Shown here in pieces: positions 42,166 to 51,700 of a stretch of 64,000 nucleotides of DNA. Each line of letters opens with the position of its first letter. The first letter of the stretch is position 1. The position numbers and the translations under genes are program-made. The notes under the pieces were generated by a model, which had not been told where the DNA came from, ran no database searches, and worked only from the letters and a program-made list of their open reading frames with translations. The stretch comes from Sphingopyxis sp. (GTDB lineage: Bacteria; Pseudomonadota; Alphaproteobacteria; Sphingomonadales; Sphingomonadaceae), in assembly GCF_016793825.1 (NCBI RefSeq), contig NZ_JAEULM010000044.1:62001-126000 (forward strand), in the 5' to 3' direction.

Positions 42166-44086
42166 TGTAGAAATCATACACTGACTGGGCGACCGCGGCG
42201 CTGACCCCCGGCGCCTTTTGCAAGTCTTCGAGGCTCGCGCCCCTGATCGCGCGCGCGGTGCCGAAGTGCATCAGCAGCGCTTTTTTGCGCGAAGGACCGA
42301 TGCCCGGAACCTCGTCGAGCGGTGACGCCCCCATCGCTTTCGACCTCTTCGCCCGGTGCGCGCCGATCGCAAAGCGATGTGCTTCGTCGCGCAGGCGCTG
42401 GATATAGAACAGCACCGCATTGTTCGGCGGCAGCGTGAATTCGCGGCCGTCGGGGTGATAGAAGGTTTCGCGACCCGCGTTCCGATCCGGCCCCTTGGCG
42501 ACGCCGATGAAGGTCACGTCGTCGATCCCCAGTTCGGCGAACACCGCCGCGACCGCCGACACCTGCCCTTTGCCGCCGTCGATCAGTACGAGGTCGGGCC
42601 ATTCCCCCTTCACCCGTTCCGGATCTTCCTCGATCGCGCGCGCAAAGCGGCGCTGAAACACCTCGCGCATCATCGCGAAATCATCGCCCGGCTGAGTCTC
42701 CGAGCGCTTGATGTTGAACTTGCGGTAGGCGCCCTTGATCCAGCCTTCCGGACCTGCGACGACCATCGCGCCCAGCGCGTTGGTTCCCTGGATGTGGCTG
42801 TTGTCATAGATTTCGATGCGCCTGGGAATATCGTCGAGGTCAAAGAGCTCGGCAAGATCCCGGCCGAGCTTCGCCTGCGTGCTGCTTTCGGCGAGCCGGC
42901 GGTCCAACTCTTCGCCGGCGTTCCGGATGGCCTGTTCCAGCAAGCGACGGCGGTTACCGCGCTGCGGTACGCTGATCTCCACCTTGCGGCCTGCGGTCTC
43001 GCCCAGGGCTTCGGCGAGCAGTTCATATTCGGCAGGCTCCCGATCAACGAGCACCAGCTTTGGCGGCGGCACGCCTTCGTAAAATTGCATCAGGAAGCTC
43101 GCCATCACTTCGACCTCCGGCACGCCCGATACGTGCGCGGGAAAAAAGCTGCGATGCCCCCAATTTTGCCCTCCGCGGATGAAAAAGCCGGCTATGCAGA
43201 GCTGGCCACCCTTTGCCGCGAGCGCAAAGACATCGGCGTCGCCCAGTCCGTCGGCATGCACCGACTGACTTCCCTGGATGAAGGTCAGGGATTTCAGCCG
43301 GTCGCGCAGCACCGCGGCCTGTTCGAAATCCATTGCCTCGGCCGCCCGCGTCATCGCATCGCCGAGGCGTTTCTGTACCGCGGTCGATCGGCCCTCGAGG
43401 AAGTCCTGCGCGTCGCCAACCAGCGCGGCGTAGTCGTGCTTGTCGATCCGGCCGACGCACGGCGCTGAACAGCGGCGGATCTGGTAGAGCAGGCAGGGGC
43501 GTGATCGGTTCGCGAAGAAACTGTCGGTACAGCTTCGCAGCAGGAATGTCTTTTGCAGGGCGTTGAGGGTGCGGTGCACCGACCCCGCACTGGCGAAAGG
43601 TCCGTAATAGCGCCCCTTGGCGCGCCGGGCGCCGCGATGCTTCTGGACGCGCGGAAAGTCGTGATCGGTGCGCAGCAGAATGAACGGGAAGCTTTTGTCG
43701 TCGCGCAGCAGCACATTGTAGGGCGGTCGATAGCGCTTGATCAGCTGCGCCTCGAGCAGCAACGCCTCTGCCTCGCTGTTCGTCGTGACGATTTCCATCG
43801 CGCGCGTCTGCGCAACCATTCGCTGCAATCGCTGGGGCAGGCGCGCAACCTGCGTATAGTTGGCGACCCGATTCTTGAGCGCGCGCGCCTTGCCGACGTA
43901 CAGCACGTCGCCGCGGACATCGAGCATGCGATAGACACCGGGGCGCGTTGGCAGCTTGCGCACGACGGTCCGGATCGCGTCGGCGCCGCGTTCGAGATCG
44001 GGCTGATCGCCTTCGTCGCCGCTGCCGCGGACGACATAGACGGATTTCTCTTCATTGAATCGGTCGGGAGCGTTGGGGCGAGCCAT
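42152..44086 (-). CDS. uvrC: Excinuclease ABC subunit C
   Basis: A 644-residue nucleotide excision repair nuclease. It has an N-terminal GIY-YIG domain (RPGVYRMLDVRGDVLYVGKA), a UVR motif binding UvrB (AMDFEQAAVLRDRLKSL), an RNase H-like endonuclease domain (IEIYDNSHIQGTNALGAMVV and LVLIDGGKGQ) and C-terminal HhH motifs (LDEVPGIGPSRKKALL). The ATG at 44086 (MARPNAPDRF) was chosen; the longer frame overlaps the divergent gene's regulatory region. I saw no alphaproteobacterial LexA box (GTTC-N7-GTTC) upstream. Confidence 0.98.
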   Translation of the reverse strand: MARPNAPDRFNEEKSVYVVRGSGDEGDQPDLERGADAIRTVVRKLPTRPGVYRMLDVRGDVLYVGKARALKNRVANYTQVARLPQRLQRMVAQTRAMEIVTTNSEAEALLLEAQLIKRYRPPYNVLLRDDKSFPFILLRTDHDFPRVQKHRGARRAKGRYYGPFASAGSVHRTLNALQKTFLLRSCTDSFFANRSRPCLLYQIRRCSAPCVGRIDKHDYAALVGDAQDFLEGRSTAVQKRLGDAMTRAAEAMDFEQAAVLRDRLKSLTFIQGSQSVHADGLGDADVFALAAKGGQLCIAGFFIRGGQNWGHRSFFPAHVSGVPEVEVMASFLMQFYEGVPPPKLVLVDREPAEYELLAEALGETAGRKVEISVPQRGNRRRLLEQAIRNAGEELDRRLAESSTQAKLGRDLAELFDLDDIPRRIEIYDNSHIQGTNALGAMVVAGPEGWIKGAYRKFNIKRSETQPGDDFAMMREVFQRRFARAIEEDPERVKGEWPDLVLIDGGKGQVSAVAAVFAELGIDDVTFIGVAKGPDRNAGRETFYHPDGREFTLPPNNAVLFYIQRLRDEAHRFAIGAHRAKRSKAMGASPLDEVPGIGPSRKKALLMHFGTARAIRGASLEDLQKAPGVSAAVAQSVYDFYNPGS

Positions 44087-44156
44087 GATTTTGCATGTAG
44101 GCGATGCCGATGGCACTCGCCATAGTGCGCGCAGCAAAACAATGAAGGAGGGTCTC

Positions 44157-44876
44157 ATGGATGTTCGCGGCAAGCTGGCGCTCGTCACGGGGGGGAGCGA
44201 TGGTATCGGGCGAGAGATCGCGCTTCAATTGCAGGGTGCGGGCGCCGATGTCATCGTCACGGGGCGGTCTGCCGAAAAATTGCAGGCGATGGCGGCGCTT
44301 GGCTTTGGCACGATCGCCGGCGATCTTTCCACGGCCACCGGCGTCGACGCAGTAGTGAACGGCGTTGCCGGAAAGCCGCTTGCGCTGCTCGTGAACAATG
44401 CCGGGGTCGGCAGCGAGTATGAGCTGGAAGACGCCGCCTCGCTGGACAGTGCGGTGCATTGTATCCGTACCAACCTCGACGCACCGATCGCACTGTGCAC
44501 CCGGCTGTTGCCGACGCTTCGCGCCCAGCCCGATGCCGCGATCGTCAACGTGACGTCGGGCCTTGCCATCGCACCACGCGCCGGCGGGTCGATCTACTGT
44601 GCGACCAAGGCCGGGCTACGCAGCTATACCCAGGCTATCCGGCACCTGTTGAAAGACAGTAATGTCCGCGTGATCGAGGCGCTGCCGCCCGTCGTCGAGA
44701 CGAACATGACCACCGGTCGCAGCGGGAAAAAGATGAGCGCGCACGATTGCGCGGCCGAGATCGTCGCTGGCATCCGCACGGGTAAAAGTGAGGTGAACGC
44801 GGGGATGGTGAAGCTGCTGCAAATGGTGAACAGTATCTCGCCCGCACTGGCGCGGCGGATCATGATCCGGTTCTGA
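44157..44876 (+). CDS. Short-chain dehydrogenase/reductase (DltE-like)
   Basis: A 239-residue classical SDR. The NAD(P)-binding TGGSDGIG is at residues 11-18, NNAG at 80-83, and catalytic Ser134, Tyr147 and Lys151 (YCATK). An early Arg (TGRSAEKL) suggests NADP(H). DltE-type SDRs are a broad group with unknown substrates. AAGGAGGGT precedes the ATG by 4 bases, the strongest ribosome-binding site near here. It is divergent from uvrC. Confidence 0.93.
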   Translation: MDVRGKLALVTGGSDGIGREIALQLQGAGADVIVTGRSAEKLQAMAALGFGTIAGDLSTATGVDAVVNGVAGKPLALLVNNAGVGSEYELEDAASLDSAVHCIRTNLDAPIALCTRLLPTLRAQPDAAIVNVTSGLAIAPRAGGSIYCATKAGLRSYTQAIRHLLKDSNVRVIEALPPVVETNMTTGRSGKKMSAHDCAAEIVAGIRTGKSEVNAGMVKLLQMVNSISPALARRIMIRF

Positions 44877-44903
44877 CCCCATCAGTCATCGAGGATATTT
44901 CGA

Positions 44904-45317
44904 TTGAGCAGCCTGCTCCTGGCTATCATGCTCCTCGCTCTCGACACCGCGCGTCCGCCGTCGTTGGACGCTTATGCCTGCACGATGCGCGGACGGCCGG
45001 GGAGCGAGAAGTTCATGCTGTTGGTTCGGCCGGGGTCAGGGCCGGCCTGGATTTCCGATAGCGGCGGTATCGATCGCTACACCGTCAAAAGGTCGGGGCA
45101 GATCATCATCCTCGGCGAAGAAATCACGCCCGCACCGGACGGCGGTGGTTTCGAAATCGCCTATGAGCTCGACCGGCAGACGCTATCCATCCGGCTGCTC
45201 GTTCTTGTCGGCGGCAAGATCGATACTTCGCTCGACGGGCGCTGCGAGCGGTTCAAGCACATGGAACCGCCGCCGGGCGTCCGACAGGGACCGCCCGCGA
45301 TCCGTCCGCGCGATTGA
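44904..45317 (+). CDS. Small exported protein of unknown function
   Basis: A 137-residue protein. From TTG 44904, GAGGA lies 9 bases upstream, and the N terminus reads as a short signal peptide (SSLLLAIMLLALDTARPP). ATG 44928 is an alternative start but cuts the signal. Two Cys (near residues 26 and 113) could form a disulfide: YACTMRG and DGRCERF. No domain recognised. It follows the SDR by 27 bp and probably shares its transcript. Confidence 0.65.
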   Translation: MSSLLLAIMLLALDTARPPSLDAYACTMRGRPGSEKFMLLVRPGSGPAWISDSGGIDRYTVKRSGQIIILGEEITPAPDGGGFEIAYELDRQTLSIRLLVLVGGKIDTSLDGRCERFKHMEPPPGVRQGPPAIRPRD

Positions 45318-45327
45318 TATAGCAAAA

Positions 45328-45349
45328 CGCCCGCGGATTTCCGCGGGCG
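45328..45349 (-). terminator. atp operon terminator
   Basis: A 9-bp perfect stem CGCCCGCGG (45328-45336), loop ATTT, CCGCGGGCG (45341-45349). Read leftward it is followed by TTTTGCT (complement of 45322-45327), as expected for a rho-independent terminator of the atp genes. It also sits downstream of the convergent small exported gene. Confidence 0.85.
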
Positions 45350-45373
45350 CCTGCTTCCGACAACTCGGGACGG

Positions 45374-45922
45374 TCAGGCCTTGGCGACCGCCGCAATCGC
45401 GTCGTCGACCAGCGCCTTGTCGGCTTTGGCATCATGCTTGTCGGCAATCAGTCGGGCCGCGGCATCGGTCGCTGCCTTGGCAGCGGCAGTGCGGACCTCT
45501 GCGAGCGCATTGGCCTCGGCCGCGGCGATACGGTCTTCGGCCATTTGCTTGCGACGTGCGATCAGCGCGGTAGCATCGGCCTTGGCCTTCGCGACCAACG
45601 TTTCCGCCTCGGCGTCGGCGCGAGCCCGCATCTCGTCGGCTTCCTTTGCCGCACGCGCCAGCTTCGCCTCATATTCGGCCTTCAGCGATTCGGCTTCCAG
45701 GCGAAGTTGCTCGGCCTCGCCGAGCTGCTTCGAAATCTCGGCAATCTTGTTGTCGAGCATGCCCGCAACCATTGTGGGCACCTTCTTCCACAGCAGAATA
45801 GCGATGAAGATCGCCATTGCGATCGAGACCCACGCCGTTGCGTCGATAATCCCGAACGACTTCGGCTCACCGTGCGTCGCGGCGCCTGCCGCTTCAGACA
45901 GAATGAACAGGAAATCAGCCAT
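45374..45922 (-). CDS. atpF: F-type ATP synthase subunit b
   Basis: A 182-residue peripheral-stalk subunit. One membrane helix (TAWVSIAMAIFIAILLWK, about residues 29-46) is followed by a long Ala/Glu/Lys-rich coiled coil (LGEAEQLRLEAESLKAEYEA) that contacts F1. It overlaps the b' gene by 8 bp. Having both b and b' is typical of alphaproteobacteria, cyanobacteria and other phototroph-related lineages. It is the last gene of the F0 operon; the F1 genes are not in the window. Confidence 0.95.
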   Translation of the reverse strand: MADFLFILSEAAGAATHGEPKSFGIIDATAWVSIAMAIFIAILLWKKVPTMVAGMLDNKIAEISKQLGEAEQLRLEAESLKAEYEAKLARAAKEADEMRARADAEAETLVAKAKADATALIARRKQMAEDRIAAAEANALAEVRTAAAKAATDAAARLIADKHDAKADKALVDDAIAAVAKA

Positions 45923-46412
45923 GGAGCACCGCCTTCACCGCCGCTTTGGCATCCGCTGCACCCACTTTCGCACCCGAAAGCTTGGCGACCAGATCACTCG
46001 CCGCTTCCGCAGCTACAGATTCGATTTCGGCCATCGCAGACTTGCGCGCCGCGCCGACGTCGGCTTCGGCGGCGGTCAGCTTTTCCGCCAGTTCGGCATC
46101 GACCTTCGCGAGGCGCTTTTCGGCGTCGCGTGCAGCCTTGGCTTTCGCGTCGGCGACCGCCTTCTGCGCGGCGACCCGGCTGGCATCGCTCTGCTGGCGA
46201 TAGCTTTCTTCGAGGTTATCCGCCGCCGAATGGGCGGCCTTCGCTGCCGCCAGATCGTCGGCGACCTTGCGATCGCGGGCGTCCACCGTCGCCTCGATCT
46301 TCGGCAGCATGCCGCGACCGATAACCAGGAAAACGAAGCCAAAGGTCAGCAGCACCCAGAAAATCTGGGATGCGGCGTACCAGCTTTCAGCGAATTGGCT
46401 GATTTGAGGCAT
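45915..46412 (-). CDS. F-type ATP synthase subunit b'
   Basis: A 165-residue b-type subunit. The membrane helix is AASQIFWVLLTFGFVFLVIG, followed by RGMLPKIEATVDARDRKVAD and an Ala-rich coiled coil. It pairs with subunit b to form a heterodimeric stalk. It follows atpE after a 67-bp gap that contains a stable hairpin. Usually called atpF2 or atpG in this group. Confidence 0.93.
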   Translation of the reverse strand: MPQISQFAESWYAASQIFWVLLTFGFVFLVIGRGMLPKIEATVDARDRKVADDLAAAKAAHSAADNLEESYRQQSDASRVAAQKAVADAKAKAARDAEKRLAKVDAELAEKLTAAEADVGAARKSAMAEIESVAAEAASDLVAKLSGAKVGAADAKAAVKAVLHG

Positions 46413-46443
46413 GGATACTCTCGACCGACAAAAGAAAATGGCC

Positions 46444-46471
46444 GCGGGGCGAGCCTAAAGGCCCGCCCCGC
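46444..46471 (-). promoter_or_regulatory. Intercistronic hairpin after atpE
   Basis: GCGGGGCGAGCC (46444-46455), loop TAAA, GGCCCGCCCCGC (46460-46471). In the atp transcript (minus strand) the one non-Watson-Crick position becomes a G-U pair, giving a continuous 12-bp stem; on the plus strand it would be an A-C mismatch. It sits just after the atpE stop (46480). No T run, so readthrough to b' is expected. I infer a 3' stabiliser that raises atpE message. Confidence 0.7.
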
Positions 46472-46479
46472 AGACGAAA

Positions 46480-46710
46480 TCAGGCTGCCTTGAGGTACAG
46501 CAGGATCGCGATCAGAAACGACAGCAGGCCGAGAAGTTCGGCGGCCGCAAAGCCGATGAACAGGCGGCCCTGCTGGCCGTCGGCAGCCGCGGGGTTGCGC
46601 AGCGCGCTTTCGAGGAAGCTTCCGAACACGTTGCCCACACCGATGGCGGCCATACCGGCACCGATAGCGGCCAGACCGGCGCCGATGAGCGAAGCAGCTT
46701 GAACGTCCAT
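46480..46710 (-). CDS. atpE: F-type ATP synthase subunit c
   Basis: A 76-residue, two-helix proteolipid that forms the rotor ring. Helix 1 is [19 protein letters not shown], the polar loop is [11 protein letters not shown], and helix 2 holds the proton-carrying Glu58 ([13 protein letters not shown]). Glu rather than Asp is usual in alphaproteobacteria. It follows atpB by 42 bp. Confidence 0.98.
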   Translation of the reverse strand: MDVQAASLIGAGLAAIGAGMAAIGVGNVFGSFLESALRNPAAADGQQGRLFIGFAAAELLGLLSFLIAILLYLKAA

Positions 46711-46752
46711 TTTATACTCCTTGGGAAAAACGAAAATTATACGGTTGAAATA

Positions 46753-47532
46753 TCAGTGCAGATTGATCGCATCGTTCAGATAGAGCGACGTGAGCAGAGC
46801 GAACACATAAGCCTGAATGCCGGCAACCAGCAGTTCCAGACCGCTGATCCCGACCATCAGCGCCATGCTCGGGATACCGACGCCAGCACCAATCACGGGG
46901 CTGGCCGCAAGACCGTCGATGATGAACGATGCGAATACCTTCATCAGCACGTGGCCGGCGGTCATCGCGACGAACAGTCGCAGCGCGAGGCTGAACGGAC
47001 GGACGAGGAACGACACGAGTTCGATCACCGGGATCAGCCACATCAGCCAGATCGGCGTGCCGTGCGGCACGAAGAGCGAGAAGAAATGAAGGCCGTGGCG
47101 CCAGAAACCGACGATCAGCACGATCGAGAAACTCAGGATCGCGAGGAAGCCGGTAATGGTGAAGTGGCTCGTCACGGTGAAGGGGTGAACGCCGAACAGG
47201 CCGAGCGGGGCGAGACCCAGGATGTTCAGCATCAGGATGAACATGAAAAGCGAAAAGACATATGGCGTATATTTACGACCTTCCGGGCCGATATTCGCAT
47301 TCATCATGTTGGTGATAAAACCGGTGAAGCCTTCAACCGCAACCTGCCAGCGGCCGGGGACAAGCTGACGCTTCATCCCGCCGATCATGAAAGCCCACAA
47401 CAGCAGGCCGGCAACGATCATCCAGAGCGCACTGGTCGTAAAAGCGACCTCGTGATTGCCGACATGGAACATGTCGAAAATCTTCTGCACCTCAAACTGG
47501 TGCATCGGGTCCACTTTGCCTTGATCCGCCAC
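46753..47532 (-). CDS. atpB: F-type ATP synthase subunit a
   Basis: A 259-residue polytopic stator subunit that forms the proton half-channels against the c ring. The essential Arg is in RPFSLALRLFVAMTAGH, and the last helices contain GISGLELLVAGIQAYVFALL (Gln/Glu proton path). About six helices can be seen. It follows atpI by 34 bp. Confidence 0.97.
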   Translation of the reverse strand: MADQGKVDPMHQFEVQKIFDMFHVGNHEVAFTTSALWMIVAGLLLWAFMIGGMKRQLVPGRWQVAVEGFTGFITNMMNANIGPEGRKYTPYVFSLFMFILMLNILGLAPLGLFGVHPFTVTSHFTITGFLAILSFSIVLIVGFWRHGLHFFSLFVPHGTPIWLMWLIPVIELVSFLVRPFSLALRLFVAMTAGHVLMKVFASFIIDGLAASPVIGAGVGIPSMALMVGISGLELLVAGIQAYVFALLTSLYLNDAINLH

Positions 47533-47566
47533 GCGATACCTCGCCTAAATCCCAGTAAGTCCAGCT

Positions 47567-47896
47567 TCAATCCGGCTTTGAAGGCCGGATATTCGCAATC
47601 CGAAATATGTTTCTGAAGGCCACGATGACTCCCAGAAAGAGCACGACCAACAGGCCCCAGGGTGCGGTGCCGGCAAAGCGATCTATCACCCAACCGACCA
47701 GCGCGCCGCCACCGATACCGCCCAGCAGTTCGGCCAGTACACGATTACCGAGCTTGTAATTCGCATCGGTCTCCGGTCCGGCGGTCACTGCGGTCCGTTT
47801 TGCTTCTGCGGCTTCGGCCCGGTCCAATCGCTCTTCGAGCGAGACCAGGCGCGAATCCTCCGAAGCTGGTTCCGGATCGCTGCCGTTCCCCGTCAT
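47567..47896 (-). CDS. atpI: ATP synthase assembly factor AtpI
   Basis: A 109-residue protein with an N-terminal charged cytoplasmic segment and two membrane helices (LLGGIGGGALVGWVIDRF and GLLVVLFLGVIVAFRNIFRI). AtpI helps assemble the c ring. AGGAGG is 10 bases before the ATG. It leads the atpI-B-E-F'-F operon. Confidence 0.92.
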   Translation of the reverse strand: MTGNGSDPEPASEDSRLVSLEERLDRAEAAEAKRTAVTAGPETDANYKLGNRVLAELLGGIGGGALVGWVIDRFAGTAPWGLLVVLFLGVIVAFRNIFRIANIRPSKPD

Positions 47897-47946
47897 CTTG
47901 TGCCATCCTCCTGAAACAGAACCGGAATATCCCGACGCTGCCTGCG

Positions 47947-47968
47947 AAAAAAGGCCCGATAAATCGGG
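47947..47968 (-). promoter_or_regulatory. Leader hairpin with T6 run upstream of atpI
   Basis: Read leftward, CCCGA-TTTA-TCGGG (complement of 47955-47968) is followed by CC and TTTTTT (complement of 47947-47952), a short rho-independent terminator form. It lies between a candidate atp promoter (47988-48016) and atpI. So it is either a second terminator for the ydb operon or an attenuator in the atp leader. Confidence 0.6.
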
Positions 47969-47987
47969 GGACCCCTAAGGCGCGGCC

Positions 47988-48016
47988 CGTTTAGGAACGA
48001 CGCCCGATGAAGTCAA
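47988..48016 (-). promoter_or_regulatory. Candidate sigma-70 promoter of the atp operon
   Basis: On the minus strand TTGACT (complement of 48011-48016) and TAAACG (complement of 47988-47993) are spaced by exactly 17 bases. The -35 is strong and the -10 weak. Transcription would begin near 47980 and give an 84-base leader for atpI that includes the T6 hairpin. Confidence 0.45.
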
Positions 48017-48059
48017 TGCTTGTACGCAGGTGCACAATGATCCTGAGCCCCGCGCGCAC

Positions 48060-48092
48060 AAAAATGCCGCCGCGTTTAGGGGCGCGGCGGCA
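48060..48092 (-). terminator. ydbH-ynbE-ydbL operon terminator
   Basis: A 10-bp stem TGCCGCCGCG (48065-48074) / CGCGGCGGCA (48083-48092) with an 8-base loop. Read leftward it is followed by five T residues after the final A. It lies 34 bases after the ydbL stop. Confidence 0.85.
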
Positions 48093-48125
48093 TATACGGC
48101 CCGCGGGCCGCTTGCGTTTCCAGAA

Positions 48126-48524
48126 TCAGGGGCAGTTGGGGTCGCGCACCGGGGCACCGGCATCGCGGGTCAGCCACTGCCCGTCGGGACCCTTGTATTT
48201 CTCGCCCGGCCTGGTCTTGGCGATCAGGTTGCAGCCCGTGATGAATGCGAACTGCGCCACCGTGCTGCCTGCCGGCGCGCCGCTGGTATACGCAGCCTTG
48301 CGCTTGATATTGATGTCGTTGACCATGTCGCGCACCGCCGGGGTCGGGCTCGATACAAAGCCGAGGTAACCGTCCGGCTGCTCTCCGATCTGTCCGCCCG
48401 ACCGCGCGGCTTCATAAGCCGGATCGCGCTGCGCCATCGCCGAAGGCACGGCCAGAGCAAACGTGGCCGTCGCTGCTATAGCGGCCATTGCCCATCCTGC
48501 GGGTTTCCACTGTTTCAGCATCAT
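48126..48524 (-). CDS. ydbL: YdbL-family periplasmic protein (DUF1318)
   Basis: A 132-residue exported protein with a signal peptide (about residues 1-32, AIAATATFALAVPSAMAQ). The DUF1318 region includes GQIGEQPDGYLGFV, VNDINIKRKAAY and AFITGCNLIAKTRPGEKY. In Escherichia coli YdbL modulates assembly of the YdbH-YnbE bridge that carries phospholipid to the outer membrane. The ATG pair at 48524/48521 follows AGGAACG. It is 13 bp downstream of ynbE. Cys near residues 108 and 131 may form a disulfide. Confidence 0.9.
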   Translation of the reverse strand: MMLKQWKPAGWAMAAIAATATFALAVPSAMAQRDPAYEAARSGGQIGEQPDGYLGFVSSPTPAVRDMVNDINIKRKAAYTSGAPAGSTVAQFAFITGCNLIAKTRPGEKYKGPDGQWLTRDAGAPVRDPNCP

Positions 48525-48537
48525 CGTTCCTGTCACC

Positions 48538-48750
48538 TCAGAATATGTCGCCATTCTGCTCAATAAGCTTTTTCGCATCGCCATCCAGCTTCAAAGCAAT
48601 TTCCTGCCGGATGTTGATGTTCAGGTTGATTTCGATCGGTTTGTCCGGCGTTGCGATTTGGACGCAGCCGCCGAGCGCCGCCGCACCGATCATCACCGCC
48701 GCCCACCGTCCGAGGGTCAGCCTGAGCATTCCATTTCTATATCGTGTCAT
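48538..48750 (-). CDS. ynbE: YnbE-family outer-membrane lipoprotein
   Basis: A 70-residue lipoprotein with lipobox ALGGC (Cys29), then ATPDKPIEINLNINIRQEI, LKLDGDAKKLIEQNGDIF, which is the whole of the YnbE family pattern. YnbE forms a stacked outer-membrane cap on YdbH. It overlaps the ydbH stop by 4 bases (ATGA, 48747-48750). Confidence 0.92.
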   Translation of the reverse strand: MTRYRNGMLRLTLGRWAAVMIGAAALGGCVQIATPDKPIEINLNINIRQEIALKLDGDAKKLIEQNGDIF

Positions 48751-51700
48751 TGCACGGGCTCGCTTTCTGGGGGCTGAACAGTGCCGGCTCTGGTTGCGGC
48801 AGCTTCCCGCTCCAGCAATTCGTCGAGATTGTCGGCGATCCAGCCGGTCGGGTCATACAATCCCCTTGCCGACCCGATGAGCTGACGAAAGGGGCCGGTG
48901 ATCTTCACGTTAAAGACCAGAGGGATCCTGGCGATCTGGTTGGTCAGGAAATTGCGCGTGGCGCCTTCCCCCTGCCCTACGCCGCCGAACCGAATATCAG
49001 TCACCATTTCACCGTCGAGGTCTCCGTTCAGGACAATCGTCAGATCGTCATATTTGAGCGAACGCAGCGCGCCAAAGGCAAAATTGGCAATCACGCCAAG
49101 ATTGTGATTCGACAATTCGCCGACATAGGCGAGCGTGCCCCCGCCATCACGCGCATCGATGCGGCCATTCTCGATCCGTCCGCCAAGCCCGTCGAACACG
49201 ACCGGCAGCGTTCCGTCGAACTTTCCGGTCGCATTGATGTTGTCGAACCCGAAATTCTGCAGGAACACCGCTGCGTCGACCCCGACGACATCGAACGTCA
49301 ACCGGCGCGGTCTGTCGGCCGCGAAGTCCAACGTCGTCGGATGCAGGAGAAGCTCGCCGCCCGCAAAAGGCCAACGCCCGCCTTCGACCCTGACGCGGTT
49401 GTCGCCGAGCAGCTCATATATGATCTCACCATCGATAACCGGAAAGCCGGGGTTGATCTGTTTGACTTCAGCTTTTTGACCCGGCGCAGTCTTGAGCCCG
49501 ATGAGATCGTCGAAGCGGAGCGTCGTGGTCAGCCCGGTCACCGGACCGAACGCAGCGGCAAGATCCGTGTTCGCAACCGCAAAGGTGCCGTTGCTCGTGA
49601 CGCCCGCCGGGGTCCAGCGAATATGCCCGTCGCCGACGACGGAGCCCTGCACCTTCGCGACGACCCCTAGCGCCAGATGGGTCAGCTGGTCGGGCTGGAA
49701 TCGGTCGTCGAAGCGCAGATCGCGAACGAACAGGTCGGCGCCGCCTGTGCCGCCCTCCAGCCGGTGCTGAATGACGGCATCGACAATCCTGGTGCCGGAC
49801 TCTCGCTCGCTAAATCCGGCGGTCGCCTCGATCGCGCCGTCGACGAAACGCAAGGCCGCATCGCGGCTGACAAGGGGCTCGAACCGTGCAACCGGGTCGG
49901 CATCGGTCAGCACAAGATTGCCGTTCAGGGTCAAGTTTCCGCCCGCCAAGCGCCACTGGCCGTCGATTTCGTTCATGTTGAGCGGGACGGCGCCGATCTT
50001 GCCGCTCGCGCCTGCGAGTTCGCCCGCCATGCCCTGCGGTGTGGCTCGTCCTACGATCCGCTGCGCGGCGAAGCGCGTCGTGCTGTCGCCCTGTCCCAAT
50101 CGCGCGTCGACAAGTGCAACGGCCCAGCGACGCGAAGCAAGGTCGATCTCGCCGTTCCGCGCATCGAGCGCAAAGGGCGACGCGCCGCTCGTACCGCGCA
50201 AGTGCAGTGCGGGGATATGAACGACCCCGCGCAACCCGCCGGGACCTGCACTCAACAATGGAGCGCCAGGTCGGCTGCACAGATCGACGCCTGCTCTGCC
50301 CAGGCGAACTCCCGATACCTCGATTCCATCGAAGCCGATGCGCGAACAACCGCCGCGGAGCGCGAGTGCACCCGTCGATGCGAGGACGCCTGCGATCGGT
50401 AGTCGAAGTCCCTCGACACGGCCGCTGGCCAGCGGTCCGGAAAGCTGCGCGGTCGTCTCGAAGCGAAGGAAACCGCCGTTGCCGGAAAACCGAACGGGCG
50501 CAAGGCCCAGCCTTGCTCCCTTTGCGCCATAGGTGTCGAGCCGTGCTTCCCCTGTGAGCAACCCGTAGGCGCGGCGGTCGAGCGCCAACGATCCTGACGG
50601 AAGATCGCCCCCGGCGAAGCGCCAGCGACCGAGCATGGTGACCGCGGGTTGCGGGTTTCCGAAAATATAGGCGATCCTGCTGTCGGCACTGGCGGTGACA
50701 CGCGCGCCGCTCGCGCTTGCCAATTCGGGGGCGATCAGTTCGATCCGTGCATTCTTCCCCTCGCCCGTGAGCGCAAAGGCGGTACTTCCGCCGGCATCGG
50801 AGATCATCCGTGCTATCGCGGCGGTCGCGCGTTCCGCCAGCGGCCCGACGGGGCTGCCGTTCAACGCCTTTGCGCTGTCTATGATCGATCGGCGCAGCGC
50901 CGGGCCTGCGCTTGCACGGGCAAAACGGACGCGGCCAGTGATCGCGGGGGCCGCGCCGCCAACCGTGCCTTTCGCGTCAAGGTTTACCGACTCCGCGAGG
51001 AAATCGGCGCCGCGCAACTTATCAGCGCTGGCTTCGATATCGATAGTCGTCCGCGCGGCGGTGCCGGCGAAGGAAGCCTTTGCGCCCAGTCGGTCCGCTC
51101 TCAGCGCGGCCGCTGCAAATTGTGTGATGCCGGCATCGACGGTACCGCGCCAGCTTCGCAGATTTTCGGACAGGGAAACGTCGAGCGCGATCTGCGGCGC
51201 CAGCGCTGTCACGCCACCCTTGGCGCACACCAGCGATGTGCCGCGTAGTGGCCCTGTCAACGTCGGCCGCACGTCGCGAACGCGCACCGTTCCATAAAAA
51301 CTTGCCCCTCGTGCCGTGCAGCCCGCAGCCGCGATCTGCGGCGCGACCAACGCAAGCGTGCCGGTGAAATTCCTGCGCAGGTTGCCGCTTCCGTTCAGCG
51401 CGGCTCCGACATCGCCCCATGGCGTTTCGACCCGCGCCCGGGCGTCGGCGAGCCGAACCCGCAGGTCGGGCAAGGCGAAGGGCGTCGTATCGGTGGGATC
51501 GCGCAACCTGTCGAGCGTGCCGAGCGAAAGCTGCCCGTCTATGAAGCGGCCATACAGGCGTACGCCGTCGGCGCGCAGTCCGGACACATAAGGTCCCGAC
51601 CAGCCGTAACCGATCACGACTTCGACATTCTTCGCGATCAGGTCGGGGCGCTTGGGGTCGCCGATTACAAGGTTGGAAAGCCGCTCCGATCGGAACCCGA

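Noticed and set aside
44087-44156. SOS (LexA) box for uvrC
   Set aside because: No GTTC-N7-GTTC or close variant in the divergent region; none before radC either.
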